A stretch of DNA of 64,000 bases from Oegoconia quadripuncta. Lineage: Eukaryota > Arthropoda > Insecta > Lepidoptera > Autostichidae. The stretch lies in NCBI GenBank assembly GCA_949316235.1, contig OX438749.1, positions 13,038,914-13,102,913 on the forward strand, in the 5' to 3' direction. The translations under genes and the position numbers were made by a program. The first letter of the stretch is position 1, and every line of letters begins with the position of its first letter. Shown here one piece after another: positions 9,644 through 20,292 of the stretch. The notes under the pieces are model-generated. The model made no database searches. It worked only from the letters and a program-made list of their open reading frames with translations, and was not told the origin of the DNA.

Positions 9644-12529
9644 ATGAAAGTAAAAACATTAAATATTTTGCACCAAAACATTCGTGGTGTGTTAAATAAA
9701 TGCGAGGAAATAGATATTGTTCTTGAGGAATTGGCAAAAAATTATGAGCCTATACATATTCTCTGCCTAACAGAACATTTTATAATGGAAGGTCATGAAA
9801 AAAATCTTATAATAATGAACTTTAGGCTAGCAACTTCATATTGTAGAAAACAAAAACGAGGTGGAGCTTGTATCCTAACTCGGAATACAATTTTGTTCAA
9901 GGAATGTCATGATATCAATAAATTATCAATAAACTCAGTATTTGAGTGTTGTGCAATTGAAATAGTAGCTCATAAACTCATTGTAGTATGTATATACAGA
10001 ACTCCCAAACCCAGTAACTTCGATATCTTTACAGGTCAGCTAGAACTGTTATTAGAAAAACTGAGCTTTGTACATAATAAAAAAATTGTTATATGTGGCG
10101 ATTTTAATGTCAATTTAATTTCTCGTGATCGGAAAGCTCTGGATTTTATAAATTTATTATGTAACTACAACTTTAAACTTCAGTTCAACGAAATAACAAG
10201 AGTTGAAAGTGGTACGTGCATTGACAATATTGCACACAATTCACGTGGTTGTACCGGAAAAATCTTACATCTGAATCTTTCCGATCACTCAGCGCAATTG
10301 CTAAGATATCCAATTAAAAAGCAGCATGATGTAACTCACTGGTATGTCGAGGTACGTGATTATTCGGTCGAAAATCTCACTAAATTCAAATCTTGTCTGG
10401 CAAGCTTAACCTTTTGCGAGGTATATGAAAGCATAGACGCCAATGTAGCTTATAATAAATTTTATGAGATATTTAAACAATTTTATGATCTTTGCTTCCC
10501 TATAATTACAATAAGAGTTAATTCCGCTAGGAAGGCAAAATGGCTAACTAACAGTATAAAGAGATCTAGTAAAGTAAAAAGAAAACTGTATTGGGAATAT
10601 AAATTAGCTAAAGAGAAGATAAATTATGTTAGTAAAAAAATTAAATATGAACAATATGCAAAGATTCTAAAGAAAGCTATAAAAAGATCACGTCGCATAC
10701 AGAGCAAAAATTACATTGAGACTGCCATAAATAAATCAAAAGCCACATGGCGTATAATAAATAATAATAAATTTACAGTACCACCGAATACTATTACCAA
10801 TATACATTATCGTAATAAAATATTAACTTCTCCTAAAAAAATTGCAAATGCGTTCAATGATACCTTTATAAATATGGTTAAAAATAACTACGATAATAAA
10901 TATACAGATACAACTTCAACAAGGAAACACAACATAGATACAATCGAAAATACAATATACCTAAATAAAACGACACCGAAATATATAAATAAATTAATAG
11001 CAGGTCTAAAAAACAAACACAGTGTAGGATACGATGACGTCGCAACAAAAGTAATAAAATATTGTTCTGAAGAACTGTCCGGTATATTGAGCTATATCAT
11101 AAATCTAAGTCTGGATCAAGGGGTATTCCCTGATCCATTGAAAATAACGGTAGTAAAACCGCTTTTTAAAAAAGGCAATACCACTGCTTGCGAAAACTAC
11201 CGCCCAATTGCTCTATTATCTGTTATATCAAAAATATGGGAAAGAGTTCTTTTCAACAATTTACAAAATTTTTTTGAAAAATATCAAATATTGTCGAAAG
11301 ATCAATTTGCGTATAGACGGGGAAGATCAACAAATAGTGCTATCAGTGAACTAATGTATCATATAACACAGTGCATAAATGATCATATTCCTATAACTGC
11401 TATATTTATGGACATGTCCAAAGCGTTCGATTTTGTGGATCATAAAATATTATTAGCAAAATTATATGCATATGGCATTCGAGGTCCAGCATTTAAAATA
11501 CTAAAATCCTACTTAACGGATCGAAAGCAGTTCACTGAAGTGATTTGGGTGAACAATAAAAAAACAGTCACTAAAGTAAAATCTAATTTAGAATATATAG
11601 AATACGGCGTACCACAAGGCAGTATTCTCGGACCGCTCTTATTTTTAATTTATATAAATGACATGCCCAAATCTGTTGACGATAAAATGATATTATTTGC
11701 AGACGATTCTACAACCCTAATAAAATTTACATTTAATGATGATTACGAAACAAAAATTAACCTAACTCTTAAAAAACTAATAGAATGGCTAAAATCAAAT
11801 GATCTTATTATTAATTTAGAAAAAACCAAATCTATGCAGTTTCGACTATGGCAATCTAAAGAAATCCCAATTACAGTAGCATATAATGGACATACTATAA
11901 AGAACGTCAGAGAGATTAGATTTCTTGGTGTGATTTTAGACTCGAACATGAATTGGAAACCACATATAGATTATGTATGTAGTAGATTGAGTAGTTTTGT
12001 TTTCGCATTACGTAAAGTATCTCAACTTGCCTCCCGAAAGGCTGCACTTACTGCATACCATGGGTGTGTGGCTTCAGTGATACGCTACGGGATTATACAT
12101 TGGGGAAATGCAGCTGCAATACACTTGCTGCCATTGTTTAGACTGCAAAAGAAATGTGTTCGAGCTATTGTGGGTGCAAGTCAGACGGACACTTGTAGGC
12201 CATTGTTTAAGCAACTTAAAATATTGTGTCTGCCATCTCTGTACATTTTCGAGGTATGCCTGTTTGTTAAAGGCAATCTACATTATTTTGACTGTAAAGT
12301 AAACAAAAAACCGAGAGGACGTAGGAATAAGCTTGACATAATACCGATTAACAAACCTAAATTAGAATTTTATCGAAAAACACTTTATGTAAATGGAACA
12401 AAGTTGTACAATCACTTACCTGACAATCTTAAAGAGCTAAATATGAAATCATTTAAAACAATACTACATGACATTCTAATTAGTAACTGCTTTTATAATA
12501 ATGACGAATTTTTAGAATATAAATTTTAA
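9644..12529 (+). CDS. LINE ORF2: AP endonuclease and reverse transcriptase
   Basis: 961 codons, no internal stop; ATG at 9644. Residues 1-230 are an APE-type endonuclease: LHQNIRGVLNK, the catalytic glutamate in LCLTEHF, ICGDFNVNL, CIDNIAHNS and the terminal LSDHSAQLL. Residues about 480-760 are the reverse transcriptase: VVKPLFKKGNTTACENYRPI, QFAYRRGRSTNSAISE, IFMDMSKAFDFVDHKILL, YGVPQGSILGPLLFLIYIND, the active site ILFADDSTTL, and IRFLGVILDSNMNWKPHIDY. The C-terminal 200 residues have WGNAAAIHLLPLFRLQKKCV, usual for CR1/Jockey-like LINEs. All catalytic aspartates are present, so the protein may be functional. The enzyme nicks target DNA and primes cDNA synthesis on it. Clade assignment within CR1-like elements would need a tree. 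Confidence 0.92.
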   Translation: MKVKTLNILHQNIRGVLNKCEEIDIVLEELAKNYEPIHILCLTEHFIMEGHEKNLIIMNFRLATSYCRKQKRGGACILTRNTILFKECHDINKLSINSVFECCAIEIVAHKLIVVCIYRTPKPSNFDIFTGQLELLLEKLSFVHNKKIVICGDFNVNLISRDRKALDFINLLCNYNFKLQFNEITRVESGTCIDNIAHNSRGCTGKILHLNLSDHSAQLLRYPIKKQHDVTHWYVEVRDYSVENLTKFKSCLASLTFCEVYESIDANVAYNKFYEIFKQFYDLCFPIITIRVNSARKAKWLTNSIKRSSKVKRKLYWEYKLAKEKINYVSKKIKYEQYAKILKKAIKRSRRIQSKNYIETAINKSKATWRIINNNKFTVPPNTITNIHYRNKILTSPKKIANAFNDTFINMVKNNYDNKYTDTTSTRKHNIDTIENTIYLNKTTPKYINKLIAGLKNKHSVGYDDVATKVIKYCSEELSGILSYIINLSLDQGVFPDPLKITVVKPLFKKGNTTACENYRPIALLSVISKIWERVLFNNLQNFFEKYQILSKDQFAYRRGRSTNSAISELMYHITQCINDHIPITAIFMDMSKAFDFVDHKILLAKLYAYGIRGPAFKILKSYLTDRKQFTEVIWVNNKKTVTKVKSNLEYIEYGVPQGSILGPLLFLIYINDMPKSVDDKMILFADDSTTLIKFTFNDDYETKINLTLKKLIEWLKSNDLIINLEKTKSMQFRLWQSKEIPITVAYNGHTIKNVREIRFLGVILDSNMNWKPHIDYVCSRLSSFVFALRKVSQLASRKAALTAYHGCVASVIRYGIIHWGNAAAIHLLPLFRLQKKCVRAIVGASQTDTCRPLFKQLKILCLPSLYIFEVCLFVKGNLHYFDCKVNKKPRGRRNKLDIIPINKPKLEFYRKTLYVNGTKLYNHLPDNLKELNMKSFKTILHDILISNCFYNNDEFLEYKF

Positions 12530-12634
12530 ATATTGTAAACCATATGGTAAAATACAGTGCTACATTGTTTATTTAAACCATCTTGTACACCCTACCTGTA
12601 TTGGACAATAAATGATATTTGTATTTGTATTTGT
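12530..12634 (+). terminator. LINE 3' UTR with AATAAA and (ATTTGT)n tail
   Basis: A 105-bp 3' UTR with 'GGACAATAAATGATATTTGT' followed by three TTTGTA repeats. Comparable tails occur at 37497-37520, 17983-17998 and 35925-35955, where only 3' ends of related LINEs remain. Confidence 0.75.
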
Positions 12635-12636
12635 AA

Positions 12637-12680
12637 ACAGGGTTTCTAACTACTACACCAAATAGGTGACGAATAAATAA
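12637..12680 (-). repeat. tRNA-SINE head, part 2 (split by LINE)
   Basis: 'GGTTTCTAACTACTACACCA' and 'AATAGGTGAC' are the A-box side of the tRNA-SINE on the minus strand and complete the half ending at 7705. Compare 'GTTTCTAACCACTACACC' at 60031-60048. Confidence 0.8.
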
Positions 12681-12689
12681 TGAATGTGT

Positions 12690-13340
12690 TGACAGCTTCA
12701 AATGAGTACCTACACATAGATGCCACAGATTGAATGTGCTAGTTATAAAACTAAGTAGGTAACCGATGGCAATCTTTGGGTTACTGTTTTCGCTAATAAA
12801 GAGACGTAAATAGGAACACGTCAATCCGTGTGAAGCAAGCAATATCCGGGCAAACGTTGCGTGGGTATCCTTTCTACCCAATTGACGGACGTTTGATTTC
12901 GCCCGCTAAATCGTCAAGATTCCTCGGCTTTGGTCTATTTGCGAAGACACGCACGTCTATAGATTTCTGTACCTATAGATTACACGCACGTCTATAGATT
13001 ACCAGCGTGCTCGTTTACCTCAGTCAGGCGCGGATCCAGATTTCGACGATATTTTGTCTATAATAAAATTAAGACAATTTAGTTTTTCATATTTCGCGTC
13101 TCACCTCAATAGCTTTGATGTTTTTCTATTGAGACGGGTATTTCCGTAGCTTTTATCGACGTAGATTTCAATATCTCTTTCTTGATTTTGAACATGAGAA
13201 TGATATGCAGAGACTTTACGTTTAGCTTGGTAGAGTATAGCTTGTCTACACATAAGATAAAATAAAGAGTAGAGTTGTACTTACCTATAGCTTTTTTAAT
13301 GATTGAATGGAAACGCGTTTAACCTGAATCTCACCTGCAC
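12690..13340. other. Unassigned; one short direct repeat
   Basis: No gene recognised. 'CACGCACGTCTATAGATT' occurs twice (12950-12967 and 12983-13000), a local 33-bp spaced duplication. Confidence 0.5.
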
Positions 13341-13344
13341 TAGG

Positions 13345-13500
13345 AGCAAGACATGCACGATAAACGTTTATACCACACGCGAAATAATATTTATCCTGCT
13401 CATTCGTTTGAACGAAATATACAACCATCCCACTCTCACGTCACTTCGCGCACGAAAAACGATAACATCATCCTATATGGGCTGGTGGAAAGTGACGATA
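13345..13500 (+). repeat. MITE, family of 25030-25740 (degenerate copy)
   Basis: Shares 'GACATGCACGATAAACGTTT', 'ATAATATTTATCCTGCTCATTCG', 'ATATACAAC' and 'CACTCTCA' in order with the copy at 25030-25740, where the last three lie on either side of a nested insertion. Termini here are eroded. Two overlapping frames through it are not taken as genes. Confidence 0.6.
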
Positions 13501-13570
13501 TAGCCGAATATGAAGCTGCAAATGTTTATTTGTTGAGTTTTGACACTGAATCACATACTAAGTTCATCTA

Positions 13571-14184
13571 AATCGGTGACTGAAGCGTTTAGCCCAGTGC
13601 AGCGTTTATTTTAAACGTGAGTCAGCTCTATACCTATGTATTCATAGCCGTACCCACGACTTTGCACGCGAAAACTACTGAAATAAATTCTTTTAATATG
13701 TATGACCTATATAATATACCTGTTTAAGACTACCTGCCTTAGCTGCCTACCTTACCTGCTACTTAATGAATTCAAAAAATTCAAGAAGATAGTAGCGTCA
13801 TGTCGCCCACTACGCCATTGATAGATACATGTACATTCTGTAGGTACTTCCTCCATAAATACACGTTATTTCTCAGTTTTTTGTTGATGCCTGGTCGGTG
13901 CAAGGGGATCAAAATAGCTCTTTTGCATAGCAAACCAATTTTAATAATAAATCTGAGAACGCCTCTGTATATAGTTGGGTCGCTTGAGCCCATGGAAAAT
14001 TAATAGGCATTTAGTTAGTTTAGTTACCTATCATAGTGACATTTCTATATAATTCTAACCACCCACGCCACATACCCGTACTGAAGACAATATCATAGGT
14101 AGGCAGGTAAATCTGAATGGCTCTGGTTGAATCAAATGAAAAGTCCCTCATTCCATTCGAGCATGAAAGAATAATGGGAATATA
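13571..14184. other. Unassigned AT-rich DNA
   Basis: No feature I can support. Confidence 0.4.
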
Positions 14185-14560
14185 ATTTAACTACGCAACT
14201 GATTTTGATGCGGTTTTCACTAAAATTTATAGAATTTCTTCCAGAAGGTTTATATATACTTATAATACAAGAGATAGTTTGCAGTGGCGTGCCCTACATA
14301 AAAAGCAGAAAGCCTACCCTAGCAAATTGTAAGCTTTCCTTGAAATGCATTGTCTAGACAACTGATTCATACTGATATGAACCGAAAATATTCTAAACAG
14401 TTACGAAGATTGCTTAAAAAGTAAGTTATTATTTTGTAGTTGTATTTTTTCTCATTTAATAGCAAATTTTATCATTCTGCCTGCCCTGCAGCTGTGCACG
14501 CCACTGATAATTTATAAGATCCACGCGGACAAAGTCGCTGCCGTAAAGCTAGTAATATAT
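14185..14560 (+). repeat. RTE-type module interrupted by a hAT-type MITE
   Basis: The left part has 'GATTTTGATGCGGTTTTCAC' and the right part has 'ATCCACGCGGACAAAGTCGC' followed by 'GTAAAGCTAGTAATA', the end of the RTE-type module. Between them lies the 225-bp MITE at 14282-14506. Confidence 0.55.
14282..14506. mobile_element. hAT-type MITE (225 bp)
   Basis: Terminal inverted repeats CAGTGGCGTGC (14282) and GCACGCCACTG (ends 14506) are perfect over 11 bp. The flanking octamers ATAGTTTG (14274-14281) and ATAATTTA (14507-14514) agree at 6 of 8 positions, as for an aged 8-bp hAT target duplication. The terminus shares CAGTGGCGT with the larger hAT at 39202-41916. No coding capacity. Confidence 0.75.
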
Positions 14561-15440
14561 GTACAAAAAAGTACGTTCCCACTGTTGGAGCACAGCCTCC
14601 TCTCATTAGGAGAACTTATCTACCCTGCGAGTCCAGTGAGGATTGGTGAATTTGTGTGACTAATGACTACCAGACACTCATCCAAGGTCTGACTGTACTT
14701 GACTTGGCAAATCGAGTGGTTACAATAAACCACGCGTTTTGTTCGTTTTAAAGATATGGGCTGACATAAATTAATAATAGTTAAGAATGATCTTGGTTGT
14801 TTCAACATTGAATTTACAGTGATTTTAATATAATTACTTTTCTTGTTAAAAGATTATTTTGCTTGATATAAGCAAATCCATCTTGATAATAGCCTATCCT
14901 ATTACACATTTTTGTCTGACGTTGAAACGCAGAAACTTGAAAAGAAATGTAATTTTGCAAATTGTATATCACGGCACGATCCCCTCGGGCCTCCTTTCAT
15001 TTGGGAGCACTTACATACATCTGTTATTTATTACTCCTGTCTTGGATAACAAACTTTCATTTAACGTGGTATTTGAAACTGTTGAACTCCGTGAAAAAGC
15101 AACCGTTCTCATAAACTAGATTATTTTCAGTAAGTTTTAATTAAAACACGATGAGTTCAGCGGAGTTTATTAGTGGATTGGAATAACATGGAGAATGAGG
15201 GAGAGTTATTTTCTTACTACAACTTTTTAGAATATTTGGTTTGTTTGTTTGTTAGAAAATAAATATAAAATATATTTTGATGTGTCCGCCAATTCGCACT
15301 GAGCCTGCGTGGTAGATTATGGTCCTATAGTCAGTACTTTTCCACGGAATTTACTTTTAGTTCTTCCTTTCTGTAGATGTATTCTAATGAGTATGGGATC
15401 TAATATAGTTTTATTTAAATGCAATTCAGACAAGACCGTC
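14561..15440. other. Unassigned DNA
   Basis: No gene or repeat recognised; open frames here are short and AT-driven. Confidence 0.4.
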
Positions 15441-15445
15441 GCTCT

Positions 15446-15660
15446 TTTTACCCGTTTTTTTATGCACAACGGGTTGGTACTTGACCTCAATTACACCTGG
15501 CGTTAAGTGAAGATGAGGTCGAAGCGTACTGACCGCCTAACACATTTGGGGGACTGGCTATCTTTTGTCTTGGTTTGGAACGCTGGTTGTTCGTTCATGT
15601 CATCGAATTATCTTACGATTATCTCGCTCATTTGGTTGTGTTTATATCCACCCTAATGAT
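15446..15660 (-). repeat. LINE-like 3' end, 'ACAACGGGTTGGTACTT' family (copy 1)
   Basis: Begins with a T run and 'ATGCACAACGGGTTGGTACT', then 'CACCTGGCGTTAAGTGAAGA' and 'TTTGGGGGACTGGCTATC'. Read on the minus strand it ends in an A run, as a LINE or SINE 3' end does. Other copies: 34605-34655, 44270-44430 and 48886-48975. 44270-44430 also shares 'TTTGGGGGACTGGCTATC' and 'GTTCATGTCAT'. Confidence 0.6.
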
Positions 15661-15847
15661 AATTTCTGTTGGTGTGCCCCTATGTCTTGGGTTACGTCAC
15701 CTTCAGTTTTATTATGCCACTATAGATAGTTCAAATAGGAGTGAGTGGATTGCAAAAATTGGTACATTATTATTAGGTATTTTCCTGTTAATTTTGTTGA
15801 GAATGTATTTAAACTCTGGAAAGCTCGAAGAAGATGGCGTTAAATAG
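15575..15847 (+). other. Open frame with two hydrophobic segments; unproven
   Basis: A 90-codon frame without ATG at its start (first codon TTG). It has two strongly hydrophobic stretches (LVVFISTLMIISVGVPLCLG and IGTLLLGIFLLILL) followed by a charged tail (MYLNSGKLEEDGVK). The first 25 codons lie in the interspersed repeat described above, which argues against a host gene beginning here. It could be an exon, but no convincing splice sites were found. I do not recognise the protein. Confidence 0.2.
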
Positions 15848-15849
15848 GT

Positions 15850-16270
15850 TGTGGGCAATGACAAGGTTTCTTTAGTCATTGGTTGTGGGTCACAATTCTA
15901 TGCAGCGAGTGACAAGCCATTTTCTATAGAATCTTTTTATATAGCATTTCATGCTGCCATTTCATATATTCAGCGAGAGTCAGTTTAAAACTCTAACCAA
16001 GGGTTTAAAACACGCTAAAGATATTATGGTTATTTCAGTTACTTTGTAGAACAATACAGATACCTATTAATCTGCGGATTACTTACGTGTAAAACATATC
16101 TAACGCAACCTAAGTAGTTATCACACAAACTATAGAATCGATCACATCTTTAGAAATATGCGATAGAAAGTTTTGCGTAACTTATTAATAAAACAATTTA
16201 CATATACGAGTAGGTATTTACTGCTTTATTGTTATTCGAAATATTTTCGATTACATTTTAAACACTTTTT
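15850..16270. other. Unassigned AT-rich DNA
   Basis: No feature I can support. Confidence 0.4.
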
Positions 16271-16274
16271 CATA

Positions 16275-16540
16275 GTTATGTCAATAATAATAAATAAATA
16301 ATAATAATAAATATTTCGGACACTTACACAAATCATCTAGTCCCAAACTAAGCAAAGCTGATGCTATGAAAACTAGATAACGGATAAACATACATAAATA
16401 TTTATATAAACCTCCATGACTCGGGAATAAATGTTCGTATTCATCACACAAACATTTACCCCTCGCGGGATTCGAACCCGCAACCGTTGGTTTCGCTGAC
16501 AGGGTCATTATCCACTACACCAACCGGTCGTCTATTAATA
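16275..16540 (-). repeat. tRNA-derived SINE
   Basis: On the minus strand the head reads 'GACGACCGGTTGGTGTAGTG' (A box), then 'GGTTGCGGGTTCGAATCCCG' (B box), a body with 'CTCGGGAATAAATGTTCG'-type sequence, and a tail of AAT/TTATT repeats at the 16280-16310 side. A 75-codon frame across it is not a gene. It is not a functional tRNA, since no cloverleaf could be drawn. Confidence 0.85.
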
Positions 16541-16545
16541 ATCGT

Positions 16546-17790
16546 CAATCAATAAATAGGACAATCAAAATTGTTTAACAAATAATCATCGAAATATATG
16601 GTACTACTCTTTAAATTGGAGAAAAAACTTATCTTTTGGGCCAGTAATATATAAATTATTGATCCAAAATGCAGAAAGCATTATATTCTAGATAAGTTTT
16701 TATGGCTCGTCTAAATTCACGCCATTTTTTTTTAATCAAAATATTGAAATGTTTAAATAATATAACATTCAAACATTTATGAGCGGTCAGTAAAATTATT
16801 TATTCTTGGGATTATTTTGGCCGCTCTTATGTTTTCATACAAAAAATAAAAATTACGCGAAAAGACATGATAAGTATCTAACTAGATTCTCGACAAGTAT
16901 AGACTTAATCAACTTTCACTTTTATTCCTAGATTACAGCAAATTTTCGCATATTTTTTATCTGTGGTCCATTATAGTTTTTATGAAAATGAGTTACTATG
17001 GCTTGCCCTTAACCAAAGATAATATATGCCATGCCCAATACAAATAAAATATATTGTTTAAACACTAGTATTTCCGACTATCCTGGCGTTAGCTGCTAAA
17101 TCTGGCTTTGAAATCCGACGGAGTGGTGAACAGAGAGGATTGACTTTTTTCTGATGGAGCTAAACTATATGGACAAAGCTGTCACAAAAGCGGATTTGCG
17201 TACGAGCTCGCGCGTTTTAATGTTAAGGGTCGTCCATATTTTTCGATTCCCGTAAAGATGTCATAAACTTTCCCTTCAGAGGTAGATAAGAAAGTTATAT
17301 GGAGGACGCGACCCTTCGGCCGCATCTAACTCTCACTATCCATCACAGGTAATTGCAGCACTTCCTTTAGTGTTCACAAGAAGCATAAATGGGACGACCT
17401 GCACGTGACCAGCCCTATCTACTCATTTATTACGGCCATGCTTTCGCCTAAGGATGTTATACACACTTTAGTGTTCTGCGGTGTAAGCGTCCTAAGCGAA
17501 ACCGCTGATGTGTGCGTGCAATTAATCGCCTGTAATTTGGTACGATCGACAACAAAATTTGCTGAAGACTAATTTCATTAGTGTTTACCGACTTCACTTT
17601 GGTGATTAGTTTGGTTCTCTAACATAATACGGCGTAATTAGTTAGTAGGTAAGAATCTACCAAACTTCTGCCGTGTTGGATATTGTTATAAACTTTTATA
17701 AAAATAATGTATGTAATGTAACAGTAGTGGTCTTTACAGGCTTTGGATTATATCAGCGGAACCTTAATAAAAACAGCCACTGTTTTCACA
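16546..17790. other. Unassigned DNA with an imperfect inverted repeat
   Basis: Nothing coding. 'AAGGGTCGTCCATAT' (about 17224) faces 'ATATGGAGGACGCGACCCTT' (17298-17317), a short imperfect hairpin with further pairing inside (AAACTTTC / GAAAGTT). Confidence 0.4.
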
Positions 17791-17794
17791 TAAC

Positions 17795-17998
17795 TTTTCA
17801 TGTACAACCTATCACTCGTACCTGGAAGAGATCGCTACAAGCGATAAGACTGTCTTTGTACATCTGTTTAAATTATTTCTCTGCATATATTTTTAAATTG
17901 TGTCAGTACTATAATTAATATAGTACTGTATATAGTAATTAATATAGTAATTAATATAGTAATTAATATAGTCTGTGGTTGTGTACAATAAAGAATTT
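17795..17998 (+). repeat. CR1-type LINE 3' UTR fragment
   Basis: 'GTACCTGGAAGAGATCGCTA', 'AAGCGATAAGACTGTCTTTG', 'TACAATAAAGAATTTTTCTT' follow the order of the LINE 3' UTR also seen at 37385-37522 and 35775-35955. It contains a small tandem repeat of 'TAGTAATTAATA' (14-bp period) at 17930-17972. Confidence 0.7.
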
Positions 17999-17999
17999 T

Positions 18000-18480
18000 T
18001 CTTTTTCTATGTATGTGTGTAGGAATAATAAGGATGCCGTAGCACTATTTATTTCGGCATTGTAGTGGCTGCTACGTGTGATACGCGAGTACTACGTGCT
18101 TATAGTGGTGCGCTTGTATGTACATACAATGTCGGCAGGCATTCATAAATTGAATTGAACCGCTTTGCAGTGCTGATGGATAGAAATACAAAATAGAAAT
18201 AACATATAAAGAAATTAAGTCCTTACTTTTTACTATTAATATATTTGCTCATTTGTGTACTCACGACAAATTCACAGATAATACAGTCATGCATAATAAA
18301 AGAAATTACTGATCGTGATCATTGCTCCGGCTGTTTGAGATAAGACAACCAATCTCTCAAATAAGTTGGCGTATGTGTGTGATTTAGTGAAACGCTAACT
18401 CGTTAGCATAAAAATAGGTGTATATAGGATTCAAACAAAACTCATACAAAATTTGTTATATATTTTCAATATTTATTCTA
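18000..18480. other. Unassigned DNA
   Basis: No feature I can support. Confidence 0.4.
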
Positions 18481-18483
18481 AAT

Positions 18484-19130
18484 ATTGCGGCGGTTACGGG
18501 TTACTTAGGGCGTATAGCGCCCGTTGAGCCGTCAGCAGATAGGTCGTTTGATTTAGATAGAGTGGGTTTATTGCACGTTCAGCTCACTACCCTGCACCCC
18601 TCGGCAAATTTCCCCGTACGGCCACTGGCCTGAAGGTTTTGAAGCTGCAGTGAACGTAGCCCTCGAGTCCTCTCGTAGACGACGACGAGGTCAAGGCGCA
18701 TGAGCGAAGTGGTTTTCGGCGAAGGCTAGATCTACCCCGAAGGTCTCTCAGGTGCAGGCCAGGACGTCGACGAAAATAAGTCACTGAGGACCTTGATCCT
18801 GTAGATACAGACAGGCATTAGGTAGTGCGTGTGGTGTCCACGGCTCAGCAACCATAACGAGCACCACGCAGTTGGCAGGCGCAAGAGCAGACACACCTTA
18901 GATTAGCCTTAGCCAGATTATTAGGGAAATTACTCTAGAGTGATCTTCCGTAGCTTAATTAAAACTTGGTTGAGGGTTCAGGTGGAAAAGAAACAACCGT
19001 CTTCTAATAGCGAGGTCGCGGTCAAACAGAGGACGATTCGGGCCACCCCTCTCTAATTAGAAATCGTCTTAGATAATGTCATCGCAACCGGATAGCCTGG
19101 CGTTCTGCAATGCCGTGGTGACACCCTTTT
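18484..19130. repeat. GC-rich block, probably an interspersed element of unknown class
   Basis: A sharply bounded 650-bp GC-richer block in AT-rich surroundings, ending in a T run at 19127-19133. A minus-strand frame of 65 codons (18784-18587) is rich in Arg, Leu and Ser and looks like a by-product of composition. It does not read as rRNA to me. It may be the non-coding end of a LINE. Confidence 0.4.
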
Positions 19131-19134
19131 TTTA

Positions 19135-20080
19135 ACAAAATATTAATTTAAAGGTTCCGCAGGAAATTTTATGTTAAGGTTTGTAGTTGTTAAATTTTAA
19201 ATATAAATATATTATTTATGTGTAATATGTGTAAATATAATTAGTAAATTAAAGGTAAAAGCATAACGGCGCTAGACGCAACGTTACAATACATTTCTCG
19301 AGTTTAGACGGGTAAGGTCTAATGTGTATTATTAACCCATGTTCATATCCATTGTATCCAGAGTGTCAATATTTTTATGCATAAAAATGTAAGTAAAAAT
19401 AAGACTTTCTGAGTCGTTATTAATTCGAAACCTCTTTACCCACGACATTATGAAGCTGTGTATCTTTATTCTCACTTGGTCGGATTCCCAAAAGGACTGA
19501 TTCTCATTTCGCCGGATTCAGTACAGACATATAGACAATATTTAGTGTATTAACAAACAAATAAAGTAAACACATTAAATACTTATCCTAACGAATTTTA
19601 GAAAGAGAAAAAAAAAATACCTTCCTTGCTATGCAAAAAACGAAAAAGGTCAGATGTTGACGCATAAGGTCTGATCCTTACGCGTCTAAGGTCGCGACAT
19701 TTCTTTCTTTGTATACGTTGATATATGTAAGAAATAATTCCTATGTACTCCATTTCTCAATTCTAAACATACATACATATTTATATTCGCTTATTGAGTA
19801 GGTATTCGTCTCCGTGAAATGAATTTAAAAGAAGGATGCAATATCTAACAAACGTTTTTTTTAATAAGTAAAGTGAAGAAGGCAACTTTTTTGCAATTCC
19901 CTACCGTAATTGGGTTGCAATCTTTGTACCGCTTGCAATCCCTCGGGATTTGTCGAAATGACTCCAGCTTATAGCGCCCTGTATTATATATACTGATGTT
20001 TTGAGATCTGTTCGAAAACTGACAAATAGATGTGTGAACACCTATACCTAGTATATTTCTTAGAAATAATAATTGTCTAA
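19135..20080. other. Unassigned AT-rich DNA
   Basis: No gene recognised; a 94-codon minus frame at 19845-20129 overlaps the next repeat and is not supported. Confidence 0.4.
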
Positions 20081-20290
20081 CTAATATTATAAATGTGAAA
20101 GTTTGGATGTTTGTTTGTTGCTCAATCACGGCGAAATGGATGAACGGATTGGTATATATGTAGAATATACCCTGGATTAAGATATAGGATATTTTTTATC
20201 CCAATAAAGTGAGTAGTTCCCGCGGAATAAACAAACTTCCGCGATAAAGTTTTACCACACAGGCGAAGCCGCGGGCGGAAAGCTAGTATT
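20081..20290 (+). repeat. RTE/SINE-type module (well preserved)
   Basis: Starts 'CTAATATTATAAATGTGAAA' and ends 'GGCGAAGCCGCGGGCGGAAA' then 'GCTAGTATT'. It contains 'GGATGAACGGATTGG' and the 'GTTCCCGCGG' block. This is the best copy of the module in the window. Confidence 0.8.
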
Positions 20291-20292
20291 TA

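Larger units (their letters stand above)
7706..12634 (+). mobile_element. Near-complete CR1-like non-LTR retrotransposon (LINE)
   Basis: About 4.9 kb. It has a 5' UTR of about 550 bp beginning near 'ACTCTGGCGCCACTGTCGCG', ORF1 (8262-9639, one frameshift), ORF2 (9644-12529), and a short 3' UTR with AATAAA (12607-12612) and a tail of (ATTTGT) repeats ending at about 12634. Both ends are defined by the interrupted SINE at 7705 and 12637, so the copy appears full length rather than 5'-truncated. ORF1 with a PHD-like zinc finger plus an SGNH-esterase-like region is known from CR1-like LINEs. A clean target duplication was not visible. A recent insertion is likely because ORF2 has no stops. Confidence 0.85.

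Noticed and set aside
16281..16508. 75-codon minus frame
   Set aside because: Runs through the tRNA-SINE.
17224..17317. microRNA precursor
   Set aside because: Pairing is interrupted by large unpaired blocks.
18484..19130. Ribosomal RNA fragment
   Set aside because: GC-rich, but I could not match any conserved rRNA core sequence.
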